Positions 15,429-23,926 of a stretch of DNA of 64,000 bases are shown in pieces. Below the pieces are notes generated by a model. It was given only the letters and a program-made list of their open reading frames with translations. It searched no databases and was not told where the DNA came from. The DNA comes from an uncultured Anaeromusa sp. (lineage in GTDB: Bacteria; Bacillota; Negativicutes; Anaeromusales; Anaeromusaceae), in contig NZ_OY781460.1 in the NCBI RefSeq assembly GCF_963676855.1, positions 2,716,501 through 2,780,500 of the forward strand, read 5' to 3'. The position numbers were made by a program, and so were the translations under genes. Positions within the stretch are counted from its first letter, which is position 1. Each line of letters starts with the position of its first letter.

Positions 15429-16213
15429 CGCGCATCCCTCCCCGCCAGCATTGAACGAATGGGCTCAAATGTTTTTCTGTGAATCGGCGACGGCCCCAGC
15501 TTTTGCAACGCCGCCATATGCTCTGCCGTACCGTAGCCCTTGTGTTCACGCAAAGAATATCCCGGATATTGTTCATCCAATTTCACCATCAGCCGGTCTC
15601 GCTCCACTTTAGCTACAATAGAGGCCGCCGCAATTGAAGCGCTCAAGGCATCTCCATGAATCAGCGCCTGACAAGGAATAGCTAATCGCTTTAAGTCCAC
15701 CGCATCCGCCAGTATCGCCTGCGGCGCTGGCTGCAACTGAAGCACTGCTCGTTCCATCCCCCGTACCGTAGCCTGATAAATATTATATTGATCAATTTCT
15801 TCCGGCTCGACCCAGATCAGCGAAACCGCCAACGCTTGTCGCTGTACTTCCTCATACAGCCTGTCTCGCTGCAACGGGGACAATTTTTTGGAGTCATTAA
15901 TACCTGTTATCAAACAGTCTGGCGGCAAGATAACAGCGGCAACCGCAACTGGGCCAGCTAGTGGCCCCCGGCCTGCTTCGTCAACACCGCAGATACGTTC
16001 TATGCCTTTTTGGCGCCAAAGACGCTCGTACTGACCCATTACATACAGCCGTTCTTGCTCTTCTTGTTGGCGTTGCATACGACGCTCCCTCGCGATCAAA
16101 AGTTGCTGGACGCCCTTACGAGGATCGGCTTGCAGTTCGGCAAATAACTGCGCTTGTAGTTCCTCCGCCTGCAACAATTCGCGAATTTCCGTAATCGTTT
16201 TTTTCTGCGCCAT
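15425..16213 (-). CDS. rnhB: Ribonuclease HII
   Basis: The 262-residue enzyme removes RNA from RNA-DNA hybrids. The metal-binding carboxylates are visible: VDEAGRG (D78, E79), ILADAVD (D170) and HGDALSASIAAASIVAKV (D188). An N-terminal extension of about 70 helical residues precedes the core, as in Bacillus RNase HII. It heads the short operon rnhB-FlhB-like-yraN-comM, with a terminator upstream that closes the rbgA unit. Confidence 0.95.
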   Translation of the reverse strand: MAQKKTITEIRELLQAEELQAQLFAELQADPRKGVQQLLIARERRMQRQQEEQERLYVMGQYERLWRQKGIERICGVDEAGRGPLAGPVAVAAVILPPDCLITGINDSKKLSPLQRDRLYEEVQRQALAVSLIWVEPEEIDQYNIYQATVRGMERAVLQLQPAPQAILADAVDLKRLAIPCQALIHGDALSASIAAASIVAKVERDRLMVKLDEQYPGYSLREHKGYGTAEHMAALQKLGPSPIHRKTFEPIRSMLAGRDAR

Positions 16214-16301
16214 ATACCGTTCCTTCCCTATGCACCGTTTCGCGTTGTTTTATGTATCATTTCTATTTTCTTCGGGTAAATCCTTTTTGCGTGGGCCTAA
16301 G

Positions 16302-16331
16302 AAAAAAAGAAAAACCGCAAAAGCGGTTTTT
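16302..16331 (-). terminator. Terminator after rbgA
   Basis: AAAAACCGC-TTTT-GCGGTTTTT followed by CTTTTTTT on the minus strand, just downstream of the rbgA stop. Confidence 0.88.
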
Positions 16332-16337
16332 CTCCCA

Positions 16338-17228
16338 TTATGATTCCGGTAATTCCGTTGGCTGCTCTTGTAACGGCGGATACTCCAGGGTCAATCTGCC
16401 TAGCTTGCCATCCCGCAGTTCGCCCAAAACAATGCGCCTCGCTTTTTCCAAGTCCACTACGCCGCCAGCGCGCAGACAACCCCGCCGCACAGCAATTTGA
16501 CGCAGAAGTTCTTCGGTGTCTGCAGGCAATGGCAACTCCAGTTTATAACGCTCCGCCAGAAACTTGGGCTGATGCTCTCGCATCCACCCCAGAAAATAAC
16601 CAATTACCAGTTCCATGTCATAAACATCGTCGTTTAGAGCTCCTGTCAGAGCCAGCAAAACGGCAATATCTTGATCATCCATACGCGGCCACAACACCCC
16701 TGGCATATCCAAGAGTTCCACAGACTTGCCGATTTTCAGCCATTGCTGACCTCGGGTGACACCCGCTTTGTCTCCGGTCCGAACGGTAGCCGCGCCCAAA
16801 AGACGATTAATTAAAGAAGATTTTCCTACATTAGGAACTCCCAAAATCATCGCCCTCACCGGATGGTTCCGTATACCTTTAGCCGCCAGCTTCTGCACCT
16901 TGGCTGCGCCAGCCTCTTCAATGCGATGTATAAATGGCTTAATGTTTTTCTTACCGGAAGAATCCAAGGCAATCGCGGTAAATCCTTGCGTCTTAAAATA
17001 CCGCAACCACTCTTCCGTTAGTGCCGGATCCGCCAAGTCCGCCTTATTTAAAACGATAAGGCGTTGTTTTCCTATAGTCCATTCCGTCAGCAACGGATTT
17101 GCGCTGCCACGGGGAATGCGAGCATCCAGCAATTCTACCACTACGTCCACCAGTTTCAGCTGTTCTCGGATAACCCTGTGCGCCTTGGCCATATGCCCCG
17201 GGAACCAGTGAATATGTCTTTGTTTCAT
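16338..17228 (-). CDS. rbgA: Ribosome biogenesis GTPase RbgA (YlqF)
   Basis: The 296-residue protein has circularly permuted GTPase motifs: G4 NKAD (about 61-64), G1 GVPNVGKSS (about 130-138) and G3 DMPG. It opens with HWFPGHMAKA and has a C-terminal helical domain. RbgA assists late 50S assembly. It follows lepB by 25 nt, as in Bacillus and relatives. Confidence 0.95.
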   Translation of the reverse strand: MKQRHIHWFPGHMAKAHRVIREQLKLVDVVVELLDARIPRGSANPLLTEWTIGKQRLIVLNKADLADPALTEEWLRYFKTQGFTAIALDSSGKKNIKPFIHRIEEAGAAKVQKLAAKGIRNHPVRAMILGVPNVGKSSLINRLLGAATVRTGDKAGVTRGQQWLKIGKSVELLDMPGVLWPRMDDQDIAVLLALTGALNDDVYDMELVIGYFLGWMREHQPKFLAERYKLELPLPADTEELLRQIAVRRGCLRAGGVVDLEKARRIVLGELRDGKLGRLTLEYPPLQEQPTELPES

Positions 17229-17253
17229 GAGGTCCTCCGCGTTTTCAACTGTA

Positions 17254-17781
17254 TCAAGGCAGTTGCTTCAACTGATCCAAAGGCCAAAATACCATAATGG
17301 CCTTGCCTTTTACCATATCTAAGGAAACAAAGCCCACATCGCGGAAACGGCTGTCCTCCGAATTGTTCCGGTTATCGCCCATAACAAAAATATGGCCTTC
17401 CGGCACAGTAGACAAAGGATAAGAACCACGCGTCTTCTCTAAAATGTACTCTTCATTTTGCAACTGACCGTTGACAAACACCCGGCCATCCTTAATTTCA
17501 ATCGTATCCCCAGCAACGGCAATAACGCGCTTGATAAAATCACGACTGGGGTCCCGAGGATAACGAAAAACAATAACCTCGCCCTTGGCGGGCTGTTGAA
17601 AACGATAAATAAATTTATTGACCACCAGACGCTCGCTATTGATCAGCGTAGGGCGCATAGACGGTCCTTCAACTAAATACAGCTCTACGATAAAATAACG
17701 AATGAAAAAAGCAAGTATCAACGCAATCGCGATCGATACAACCCAGTCTTTGATTTCTTGTCCCAGTTTGCTTTGGCTCAT
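17254..17781 (-). CDS. lepB: Signal peptidase I
   Basis: The 175-residue protein has one N-terminal membrane helix (VVSIAIALILAFFIRYFIV). The catalytic serine is in VEGPSMRPT (S41) and the lysine in RDFIKRVIAVAGD (K84); FVMGDNRNNSEDSR is box E. It cleaves signal peptides of exported proteins. ATG 17781 is preferred; a TTG at 17790 would add three residues. It lies between rplS and rbgA. Confidence 0.94.
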   Translation of the reverse strand: MSQSKLGQEIKDWVVSIAIALILAFFIRYFIVELYLVEGPSMRPTLINSERLVVNKFIYRFQQPAKGEVIVFRYPRDPSRDFIKRVIAVAGDTIEIKDGRVFVNGQLQNEEYILEKTRGSYPLSTVPEGHIFVMGDNRNNSEDSRFRDVGFVSLDMVKGKAIMVFWPLDQLKQLP

Positions 17782-17846
17782 TTTCCACAAACCCCCATCC
17801 GAAGCCTCTGAACTTATATCCAGTTTTTAGCAAGTTATTATTTATG

Positions 17847-17877
17847 ATGCAAAAAGGGGACTGCTGCCAGTCCCCTT
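17847..17877 (-). terminator. Terminator after rplS
   Basis: AAGGGGACTG-GCAG-CAGTCCCCTT followed by TTT on the minus strand, directly after the rplS stop. Confidence 0.85.
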
Positions 17878-17885
17878 CTTGTCGC

Positions 17886-18227
17886 TTAGCGTCTTTCTCT
17901 GATACGCGCTGCTTTACCGCGCAGATTGCGCAGATAGTACAGTTTGGCACGACGGACAATACCGCGGCGCACTACTTCGATCCGCTCCAAACGGGGCGAA
18001 TGCACCGGAAAAGTACGTTCCACACCTATGTTGTAGGAAATGCGGCGAACGGTGAACGTCTCACGCACGCCAGTACCTTTACGATGAATGACAACGCCTT
18101 CAAAAACCTGGACACGTTCGCGAGTACCCTCGACAACTTTTACGTGGGCGCGGACAGTGTCGCCTGGTTTGAAATCAGGGATGTCGGTACGGAGTTGTTC
18201 TTTTTCCAAAGCTTCAATAAGATTCAT
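17886..18227 (-). CDS. rplS: Ribosomal protein L19
   Basis: The 113-residue protein starts [19 protein letters not shown] and contains [19 protein letters not shown] and the basic C-terminus typical of bL19. The start at 18227 follows AAGGGGGA; the upstream frame to 18293 is non-coding leader. It has its own promoter and terminator between the trmD operon and lepB. Confidence 0.97.
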   Translation of the reverse strand: MNLIEALEKEQLRTDIPDFKPGDTVRAHVKVVEGTRERVQVFEGVVIHRKGTGVRETFTVRRISYNIGVERTFPVHSPRLERIEVVRRGIVRRAKLYYLRNLRGKAARIRERR

Positions 18228-18297
18228 GGATTTTCCCCCTTCATCAAGACGTTCGTATCCTGCTTTAGGTATAGAGGACCGCCTTATAAACATTAAA

Positions 18298-18326
18298 ATT
18301 ATATCATCTTCTTCAAGTTAACTCAA
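18298..18326 (-). promoter_or_regulatory. rplS promoter and leader
   Basis: TTGAGT, 17 bp, TATAAT on the minus strand. About 65 nt of leader follow before the rplS start. This is the position of the L19 autoregulatory leader in Bacillus, but no structure was verified here. Confidence 0.72.
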
Positions 18327-18334
18327 GAAAAAAA

Positions 18335-18934
18335 TTAATCCTTGAGATCACTTTCAGCTTCATACCAGGCTTCGCCCAGCAAGCGGTCCAAGATGATGGC
18401 CACCGCCGAACGTACAGGCAGATGGTTATATTCTCCTGGTCCATAAATAGGTTCTAAAATCGCGTCAAAGCGGCTCATAGTTTCCGCCTCAATACCCCAA
18501 CCAGTACCAAATAAAATCAGCCATGGCTGCGGCTCTTGTTGAAGTTTACTGCGCATCTCTCGATAGGAAATACTGTTTGGGTACACCCGAGCGTCAGTAG
18601 TGACAATCAGCGGCCGTTGCCCTTCAGCTTCCTCTATCCGCTTACACGCTTCTTCAATGGAAGCGGCCAGCTCCAGAACCCGAAAGGCTTCTTTGCGATC
18701 CGGATTGTACTCGCTGCCATAGCCATCCCGCCAATAGCCAATAATATCCTGTACAAGGCGAGCTTGGCTCTCATGAGGATGAATGACAAAGTAACGCGCT
18801 ATATCATAAGTCCGACAGGTTCTAGCCAAATCATGGACGTCAAAGTTGGTTACCGCTGTTGCTACTACATCCATATTCCGATTGTAAATCGGAAAATGCA
18901 CTAGACCTACATAGACATTTGCCTTTTCCTTCAT
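18335..18934 (-). CDS. SPOUT-type RNA methyltransferase (TM1570-like)
   Basis: The 199-residue protein resembles the SAM-dependent SPOUT methylases encoded beside trmD in Clostridia and Negativicutes. Visible segments are [22 protein letters not shown], the knot-like [13 protein letters not shown] and [17 protein letters not shown]. The RNA target is unknown. It overlaps trmD by 4 nt (ATGA) and closes the ylxM-trmD operon. Confidence 0.85.
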   Translation of the reverse strand: MKEKANVYVGLVHFPIYNRNMDVVATAVTNFDVHDLARTCRTYDIARYFVIHPHESQARLVQDIIGYWRDGYGSEYNPDRKEAFRVLELAASIEEACKRIEEAEGQRPLIVTTDARVYPNSISYREMRSKLQQEPQPWLILFGTGWGIEAETMSRFDAILEPIYGPGEYNHLPVRSAVAIILDRLLGEAWYEAESDLKD

Positions 18935-19671
18935 GCCTCTTCCTCCTTGACTTCCGCTAACAGCTTTGCGTCCGCCTTCTCCAGTCCGCGTCCTGATAAT
19001 AAATCAGGACGCCTCTTCCAAGTGTTACGCAGTGCTTCTTTGCGCCGCCACCGCTGGATTTTTGCATGATCACCGCTGACAAGCACCTCCGGTACCTCCC
19101 AGTCGTTAAAGCTGCGCGGCCGCGTATACTGGGGATACTCCAGAAGACCGTCATAAAAGGAATCATGAGGCGCCGAATCGCAAGAGCCCAGCACACCTGG
19201 CACCAGGCGCGCCACAGCATCCGCCACAACCATCGCTGGCAGTTCACCGCCTGTGAGCACATAATCGCCTATAGAAATGACTTCATCCACCACATGCTGG
19301 CGAATGCGTTCATCAATGCCTTCATAGTGACCGCATACCAAAATAAGATGCTCTTCCTCTGCCAGTTCCAACGCCTTGGCTTGTGAAAAAGGAGTTCCGC
19401 CTGGACACATGAGTACGACGCGCCCTGCGCCGCCTTTTTCCTTAGCCGACTGCACCGCCCGATAAATGGGATCTGGTTTCATCACCATCCCTGCACCGCC
19501 GCCAAAAGGCGTATCATCTACAATGCGATGCTTGTCCAGGGCAAAATCTCGGGGATTGATGTGAGAAAAGGAAAGCAGGCCCGCGTCGCGGGCCCGTTTC
19601 AAAATGCTATGCTCCAAAGGCGCAAACATCTCTGGAAAAAGAGACACAAAGGAAAAATGAAGCGAATTCAT
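18931..19671 (-). CDS. trmD: tRNA (guanine-N1-)-methyltransferase
   Basis: The 246-residue SPOUT enzyme methylates G37 of tRNAs. It shows FVSLFPEMF at the start, [31 protein letters not shown] and [15 protein letters not shown], the trefoil-knot SAM site. ATG 19671 overlaps the rimM stop (ATGA) and is better placed after GGAGGT than the ATG at 19677. Confidence 0.96.
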   Translation of the reverse strand: MNSLHFSFVSLFPEMFAPLEHSILKRARDAGLLSFSHINPRDFALDKHRIVDDTPFGGGAGMVMKPDPIYRAVQSAKEKGGAGRVVLMCPGGTPFSQAKALELAEEEHLILVCGHYEGIDERIRQHVVDEVISIGDYVLTGGELPAMVVADAVARLVPGVLGSCDSAPHDSFYDGLLEYPQYTRPRSFNDWEVPEVLVSGDHAKIQRWRRKEALRNTWKRRPDLLSGRGLEKADAKLLAEVKEEEA

Positions 19672-20177
19672 TCCCATACCTCCTGCAAGCGTACACGCAT
19701 CAGGCCTTCTTGCAAAGAAATCTCGGAAACTACACTCTTCAAAGCCGGCACCAGCACATCCTGGCTACGTCCAGTTTGACGCACCACATAAACATCGTTG
19801 CTGCCAGTCTCCAAGATCTGGACGATTTCTCCCAGTTCTTCGCCGGTTCGCTCATCAACCACCCGAAGTCCCAAAATATCGGCCGTATAGTATTGCCCTT
19901 CCACCAAAGGAAGTGCATCTTTACGGTCAATATACAGCTGCTGCCCCCGCAGCTTCTCAGCGGCTTCAACCGTGTCTACGCCTTGAAAATGCAACAAAGC
20001 TAAGCCTTTATGCACACCAGCTCGCTCTAAGGTCAAAACAGCGCCGCTGTGCATAAATACGCACTTCAATGCAGAAAAGCGGTCCGCCTGATCGGTCAAG
20101 GGGCTAACACGAACATCACCCCGCACGCCGTGCGGGGCAATAATCTGACCGACCAATATACGGTTAGTCTGTTTCAT
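19668..20177 (-). CDS. rimM: Ribosome maturation factor RimM
   Basis: The 168-residue protein starts [20 protein letters not shown] and contains the central PRC-barrel region ([21 protein letters not shown]). RimM binds S19 and helps 30S maturation. An ATG at 20183 is an alternative start; the frame up to 20261 overlaps ylqD and is rejected. The start has only a weak ribosome-binding site, which suggests coupling to ylqD. Confidence 0.93.
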   Translation of the reverse strand: MKQTNRILVGQIIAPHGVRGDVRVSPLTDQADRFSALKCVFMHSGAVLTLERAGVHKGLALLHFQGVDTVEAAEKLRGQQLYIDRKDALPLVEGQYYTADILGLRVVDERTGEELGEIVQILETGSNDVYVVRQTGRSQDVLVPALKSVVSEISLQEGLMRVRLQEVWE

Positions 20178-20190
20178 GGTCATCTTGGTC

Positions 20191-20598
20191 TCAGCTGCGG
20201 AAAGCCAGAACTTTGCCGTCTTCCAGAAGGATCTCGGAACCCATGATCTGGTTAAGATCATCGCCCACCTTCACATCGACGACGCGCTCCAACTGCCCTC
20301 TGACAATTTCAGAGCCGAGTTCGAGTTCCTGCGTGGCCTTGAGCTTGGCCAGCATTTCATTCTTGAATTCCAGGCGCTTTTGGTTTTCTGCCTCAATTTG
20401 TTGACGCAGAGCCACAAGTCCTTGGGCATCCTGCTTGGCTTGTTCCGCCAACAGGCGCTTGGCGTGAAACTCAATTTGCTGCAGTTCCAATTCTACCCCT
20501 TTTAGGGCTTCTTCGGTTTCCGCGATCAAACGCTGCTTGAGTTCCTCCGTCACCTTGGCCTTGATGGTCACAGGGCATTTTAGAGTCATGCTGTCCAT
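20191..20598 (-). CDS. ylqD: YlqD-family protein
   Basis: The 135-residue coiled-coil protein starts MDSMTLKCPVTIKAKVTEELKQ and has a Gln/Glu/Lys-rich centre. It ends in a small beta domain (VGDDLNQIMGSEILLEDGKVLAFR). YlqD is conserved between khpA and rimM in Firmicutes; its function is unknown. The start follows AAGGTGG. Confidence 0.85.
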   Translation of the reverse strand: MDSMTLKCPVTIKAKVTEELKQRLIAETEEALKGVELELQQIEFHAKRLLAEQAKQDAQGLVALRQQIEAENQKRLEFKNEMLAKLKATQELELGSEIVRGQLERVVDVKVGDDLNQIMGSEILLEDGKVLAFRS

Positions 20599-20613
20599 GT
20601 CGGTAATCCACCT

Positions 20614-20844
20614 TTATTCGCTGATTTCCACGTTGACTTTTTTGTTTTCCCGCGTCGCCGCCGCTTTCACGACAGTGCGGATGGCTTTAGCAATCCGTCC
20701 CTGCTTGCCGATGACCTTGCCCATATCTTCAGGAGCTACGCGCAAGGCGTATACGGTGCCATTACGGTCATCCGCTGCTTCGACTTGTACCTGTTCCGGA
20801 TGCCGTACCAGGGCTTTGGCGATAACTTCAACGATTTTTTTCAT
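20614..20844 (-). CDS. khpA: KH-domain RNA-binding protein KhpA
   Basis: The 76-residue protein is a single KH domain with the GKVIGKQGR loop (residues about 42-50). KhpA pairs with KhpB/Jag and binds RNAs linked to cell division and elongation. It sits between rpsP and ylqD, the conserved position (ylqC). Confidence 0.93.
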   Translation of the reverse strand: MKKIVEVIAKALVRHPEQVQVEAADDRNGTVYALRVAPEDMGKVIGKQGRIAKAIRTVVKAAATRENKKVNVEISE

Positions 20845-20863
20845 GACGTTATCACACTCTTTC

Positions 20864-21136
20864 TCACTTCGAACGCTTCATTTCATCCCATTTGCTCATG
20901 ATGCCTTCTTTACGGAGAATATTTTTCGCCGTGTCGGTAAGCTGAGCGCCTTTTTGTAACCAGGCCAGGACTTTCTCTTCGTCCACTTTCACTACTGCGG
21001 GCTCGCGAGTAGAGTCATAGTGACCGACGATTTCGATGAAACGGCCATCGCGAGGCGAACGAGAGTCAGCCACAACGATGCGATAAAAGGGGTTTTTCTT
21101 GGCCCCCATGCGATTCAAACGAATTTTTACTGCCAT
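20864..21136 (-). CDS. rpsP: Ribosomal protein S16
   Basis: The 90-residue protein starts [25 protein letters not shown], the bS16 signature. The start at 21136 follows AAAGGAGGTG; an upstream ATG at 21145 overlaps this site and is rejected. The gene is in the ffh-rpsP-khpA operon. Confidence 0.97.
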   Translation of the reverse strand: MAVKIRLNRMGAKKNPFYRIVVADSRSPRDGRFIEIVGHYDSTREPAVVKVDEEKVLAWLQKGAQLTDTAKNILRKEGIMSKWDEMKRSK

Positions 21137-21161
21137 TGATATCACCTCCTTTATAGAATCA

Positions 21162-22511
21162 TTATTTCATAAACGGCATTTTAAACATGCTGCTTAGTTT
21201 GTTTTTACCCATTTTTTGCATATCCTTAAAACGCTTCATCATTTTCCGCGCCTCAACAAACTGCTTTAGCAGTTTGTTAACGTCCTGCACGCGCGTACCG
21301 CTGCCAGCGGCAATGCGTTTACGACGGCTACCGTTAATTAGGTTGGGATCGCGCCGCTCCGCCCGCGTCATAGAACGAATAATGGCCTCTACATGGGCAA
21401 TTTCTTTTTCGTCAATCTGGATATCCTGGTTCTTTTTAAGCTGGTTCATGCCGGGAAGCATTTCCATAATTTTATCCAGCGGTCCCAGTTTTTTCACCTG
21501 CTGCAACTGATCCAGAAAATCCTCCAGCGTAAAGTCGTCTTTGCGCAGCTTGCGCTCCATCTCTTTAGCTTGTTCCAAATCGATGCTGGCTTGGGCTTTT
21601 TCAATCAGAGTCAGAACATCGCCCATGCCGAGAATACGCGAAGCCATGCGGTCCGGATGAAAAGGCTCCAACGCATCCAGTTTCTCGCCCATACCGGCGA
21701 ATTTTATCGGACAGCCGGTGACAGCTTTTACTGAAAGCGCCGCCCCGCCGCGGGCATCGCCATCCAGTTTCGTAAGGATGATACCGTCCAGGCCCAAATC
21801 ACCGTTAAAGCTTTCCGCTACATTAACGGCGTCTTGACCGGTCATGGCATCGACAACAAGCAAAATCTCATGCGGCTTGACCGCACTTTTAATGTCCTTA
21901 AGTTCCTGCATCAACTCTTCATTGATGTGCAGGCGTCCTGCGGTATCAATGATCACCACGTCGCGCGCATATAGTTTAGCATGTTCCATCGCCTGTTTGG
22001 CAATTTCAACCGGTTTGGGCTCTTCCATAGTAAAAACAGGAATGCTCAGCTGTTCTCCAAGCACCTGCAACTGCTTGATTGCCGCAGGCCGATATACGTC
22101 GGCGGCCACTAGCAACGGATTTTTGCCTTGCTTTTTTAAATACTGCCCCAGCTTACCCACGGTTGTCGTTTTGCCAGCGCCTTGAAGGCCCACAAGCATA
22201 ACAACTGTCGGAGGTTTAGGAGAGATAGTAATACGACTTTGGGTGCCACCCATCAACTCAGTCAGCTCATCGTTGACAATCTTTACGACCTGCTGCGCCG
22301 GCGTTAGGCTTTCCAGCACTTCCTGTCCTACTGCTCGTTCCTTAATTCGTGCAATTAAATCCTTGACCACTTTAAAATGAACATCGGCTTCCAATAGAGC
22401 CATACGTACTTCACGAAGTGCTTCGGTGACATCGGCTTCGTTGATCTTTCCTCTGCCGCGAAGTTTTTTGAATGTCGATTGCAACTTATCGGCCAAGCCC
22501 TCAAATATCAT
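21162..22511 (-). CDS. ffh: Signal recognition particle protein Ffh
   Basis: The 449-residue SRP54 GTPase delivers nascent membrane proteins. It has [10 protein letters not shown] (G1), [17 protein letters not shown] and the Met-rich M domain with [10 protein letters not shown]. The start ATG 22511 overlaps the end of ylxM and follows TTGGAGG, so the two are coupled. The partner receptor gene ftsY lies 450 nt upstream on the same strand. Confidence 0.97.
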   Translation of the reverse strand: MIFEGLADKLQSTFKKLRGRGKINEADVTEALREVRMALLEADVHFKVVKDLIARIKERAVGQEVLESLTPAQQVVKIVNDELTELMGGTQSRITISPKPPTVVMLVGLQGAGKTTTVGKLGQYLKKQGKNPLLVAADVYRPAAIKQLQVLGEQLSIPVFTMEEPKPVEIAKQAMEHAKLYARDVVIIDTAGRLHINEELMQELKDIKSAVKPHEILLVVDAMTGQDAVNVAESFNGDLGLDGIILTKLDGDARGGAALSVKAVTGCPIKFAGMGEKLDALEPFHPDRMASRILGMGDVLTLIEKAQASIDLEQAKEMERKLRKDDFTLEDFLDQLQQVKKLGPLDKIMEMLPGMNQLKKNQDIQIDEKEIAHVEAIIRSMTRAERRDPNLINGSRRKRIAAGSGTRVQDVNKLLKQFVEARKMMKRFKDMQKMGKNKLSSMFKMPFMK

Positions 22512-22860
22512 GAGCAACCTCCAACAGCATACTCAATTGCTGCCTAGCCTCACAAAGAGCGGGGATGCTTTGCATGGTCTCAGGCAGGCTCTTTAATAAC
22601 TGTTGCACCTGCCGTAAAATTTCCCGATCTTTTTCCTGCCGTTCCAGCAATCTCAATTTTCCTTCATATTCTTCCAAAATATGCTCCGCCCGGCGCAACA
22701 TATCATGCACCGCTTGCCGGGAAACGCATAGCTCTTCGGCAATTTCCGAAAGAGAAAAATCCTGCAAATAATGCAATTCCACACAACGTTGCTGCTTTTC
22801 CGTCAGTAACGCACTATACAAATCAAAGAGACGTCCAATACGGACGATTTTCTCCAACAT
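22501..22860 (-). CDS. ylxM: YlxM-family SRP-associated HTH protein
   Basis: The protein (about 119 residues from ATG 22860; a TTG further up is possible) has a sigma-70 region-4-like HTH (LSEIAEELCVSRQAVHDMLRR) and a helical tail. YlxM/p13 regulates SRP function in streptococci and is encoded just before ffh, as here. It is the first gene behind the strong promoter at 22908-22936. Confidence 0.9.
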   Translation of the reverse strand: MLEKIVRIGRLFDLYSALLTEKQQRCVELHYLQDFSLSEIAEELCVSRQAVHDMLRRAEHILEEYEGKLRLLERQEKDREILRQVQQLLKSLPETMQSIPALCEARQQLSMLLEVAHDI

Positions 22861-22907
22861 GTTCAACACCAACTTCTTGCCAAGTTCTTCTACTTGACAC
22901 TTGCTTT

Positions 22908-22936
22908 ATTATACGCACTTCCTGTTGAACCGTCAA
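22908..22936 (-). promoter_or_regulatory. Promoter of the ylxM-ffh-rpsP-trmD operon
   Basis: TTGACG, 17 bp, TATAAT on the minus strand, about 50 nt before ylxM. A palindrome CAAGTA-CTTT-TACTTG (22934-22949) overlaps the -35 and may be an operator. Confidence 0.85.
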
Positions 22937-22959
22937 GTACTTTTACTTGGCATTCTTGA

Positions 22960-23874
22960 TTAGTTGGCAAACAAGGCTTCCGCAAACTCCTGTGCCTCAA
23001 AAGGACGCAAATCATCCATGCCTTCTCCGACGCCAATCCACTTGACAGGCACGCCTAATTCACTTTTAACAGCTACAATCACGCCACCTTTGGCCGTCCC
23101 GTCTAGCTTTGTCAAAGCCACGCCGGTCACATCGCTGACTTCTCCGAAAACCCTGGCCTGATTCAAAGCATTTTGCCCAGTTGTAGCGTCCAGCACCAAT
23201 AAGGTTTCATGGGGAGCGCCTTCAATCTCCCGGCCAATAATCCGGTAAATTTTCCGCAACTCTTCCATAAGATTTCCTTTATTGTGCAGCCTGCCAGCAG
23301 TGTCAATAATCACTAAGTCAAAGTTTCTGGCTTTAGCTGCTTGCAGTGCATCAAACGCTACCGCCGCCGGGTCCGAACCTTCTGCGTGTTTGATGACTTC
23401 GCAGCCACTACGCTGACCCCAAATCTCTAACTGGTCAATCGCCGCAGCGCGAAAGGTATCCGCCGCCGCTAAAAGCACCTTTTTACCTTGAGATGCATAA
23501 AAATGCCCCAATTTGCCTATCGTAGTTGTCTTGCCTACGCCATTGACGCCAACTACCAAAATAACACCTACGCTCTTTTCCGGCAGCTGCATGGCTGCGG
23601 CACCCTCATTGAGCATGGAACTGATGCGCTGCGCTAAAAAAGGCCGCAAATCATCGGGCTGGTTGATTTCTTTAGCCTTTATGCCGGTTCGGATGTCCTG
23701 CATCAACCGCGCAGTGACCGTTACGCCAACATCTGAGGTCAACAATGCCATTTCAATATCATCTAAAAATTCCTCGTCAATATCAGCGTATCCCTTGATT
23801 ACTTGTTCTATTTTCTCTGAAAAAGACTTACGCGTCTTTTCCAACCCTGATTTTAACCGATCAAAAAAACCCAT
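22960..23874 (-). CDS. ftsY: SRP receptor FtsY
   Basis: The 304-residue NG-domain GTPase has GVNGVGKTTTIGKL, DTAGRLHNKGNLMEEL and TKLDGTAKGG. The acidic A domain is missing, as in many Firmicutes; the N domain starts almost at once. It docks SRP at the membrane. It follows smc by 52 nt on the same strand. Confidence 0.97.
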   Translation of the reverse strand: MGFFDRLKSGLEKTRKSFSEKIEQVIKGYADIDEEFLDDIEMALLTSDVGVTVTARLMQDIRTGIKAKEINQPDDLRPFLAQRISSMLNEGAAAMQLPEKSVGVILVVGVNGVGKTTTIGKLGHFYASQGKKVLLAAADTFRAAAIDQLEIWGQRSGCEVIKHAEGSDPAAVAFDALQAAKARNFDLVIIDTAGRLHNKGNLMEELRKIYRIIGREIEGAPHETLLVLDATTGQNALNQARVFGEVSDVTGVALTKLDGTAKGGVIVAVKSELGVPVKWIGVGEGMDDLRPFEAQEFAEALFAN

Positions 23875-23926
23875 TCTCTTCTACACCTCTCCTCTAAAAT
23901 TCACACGGTCAGCTCACATTTTTCTC

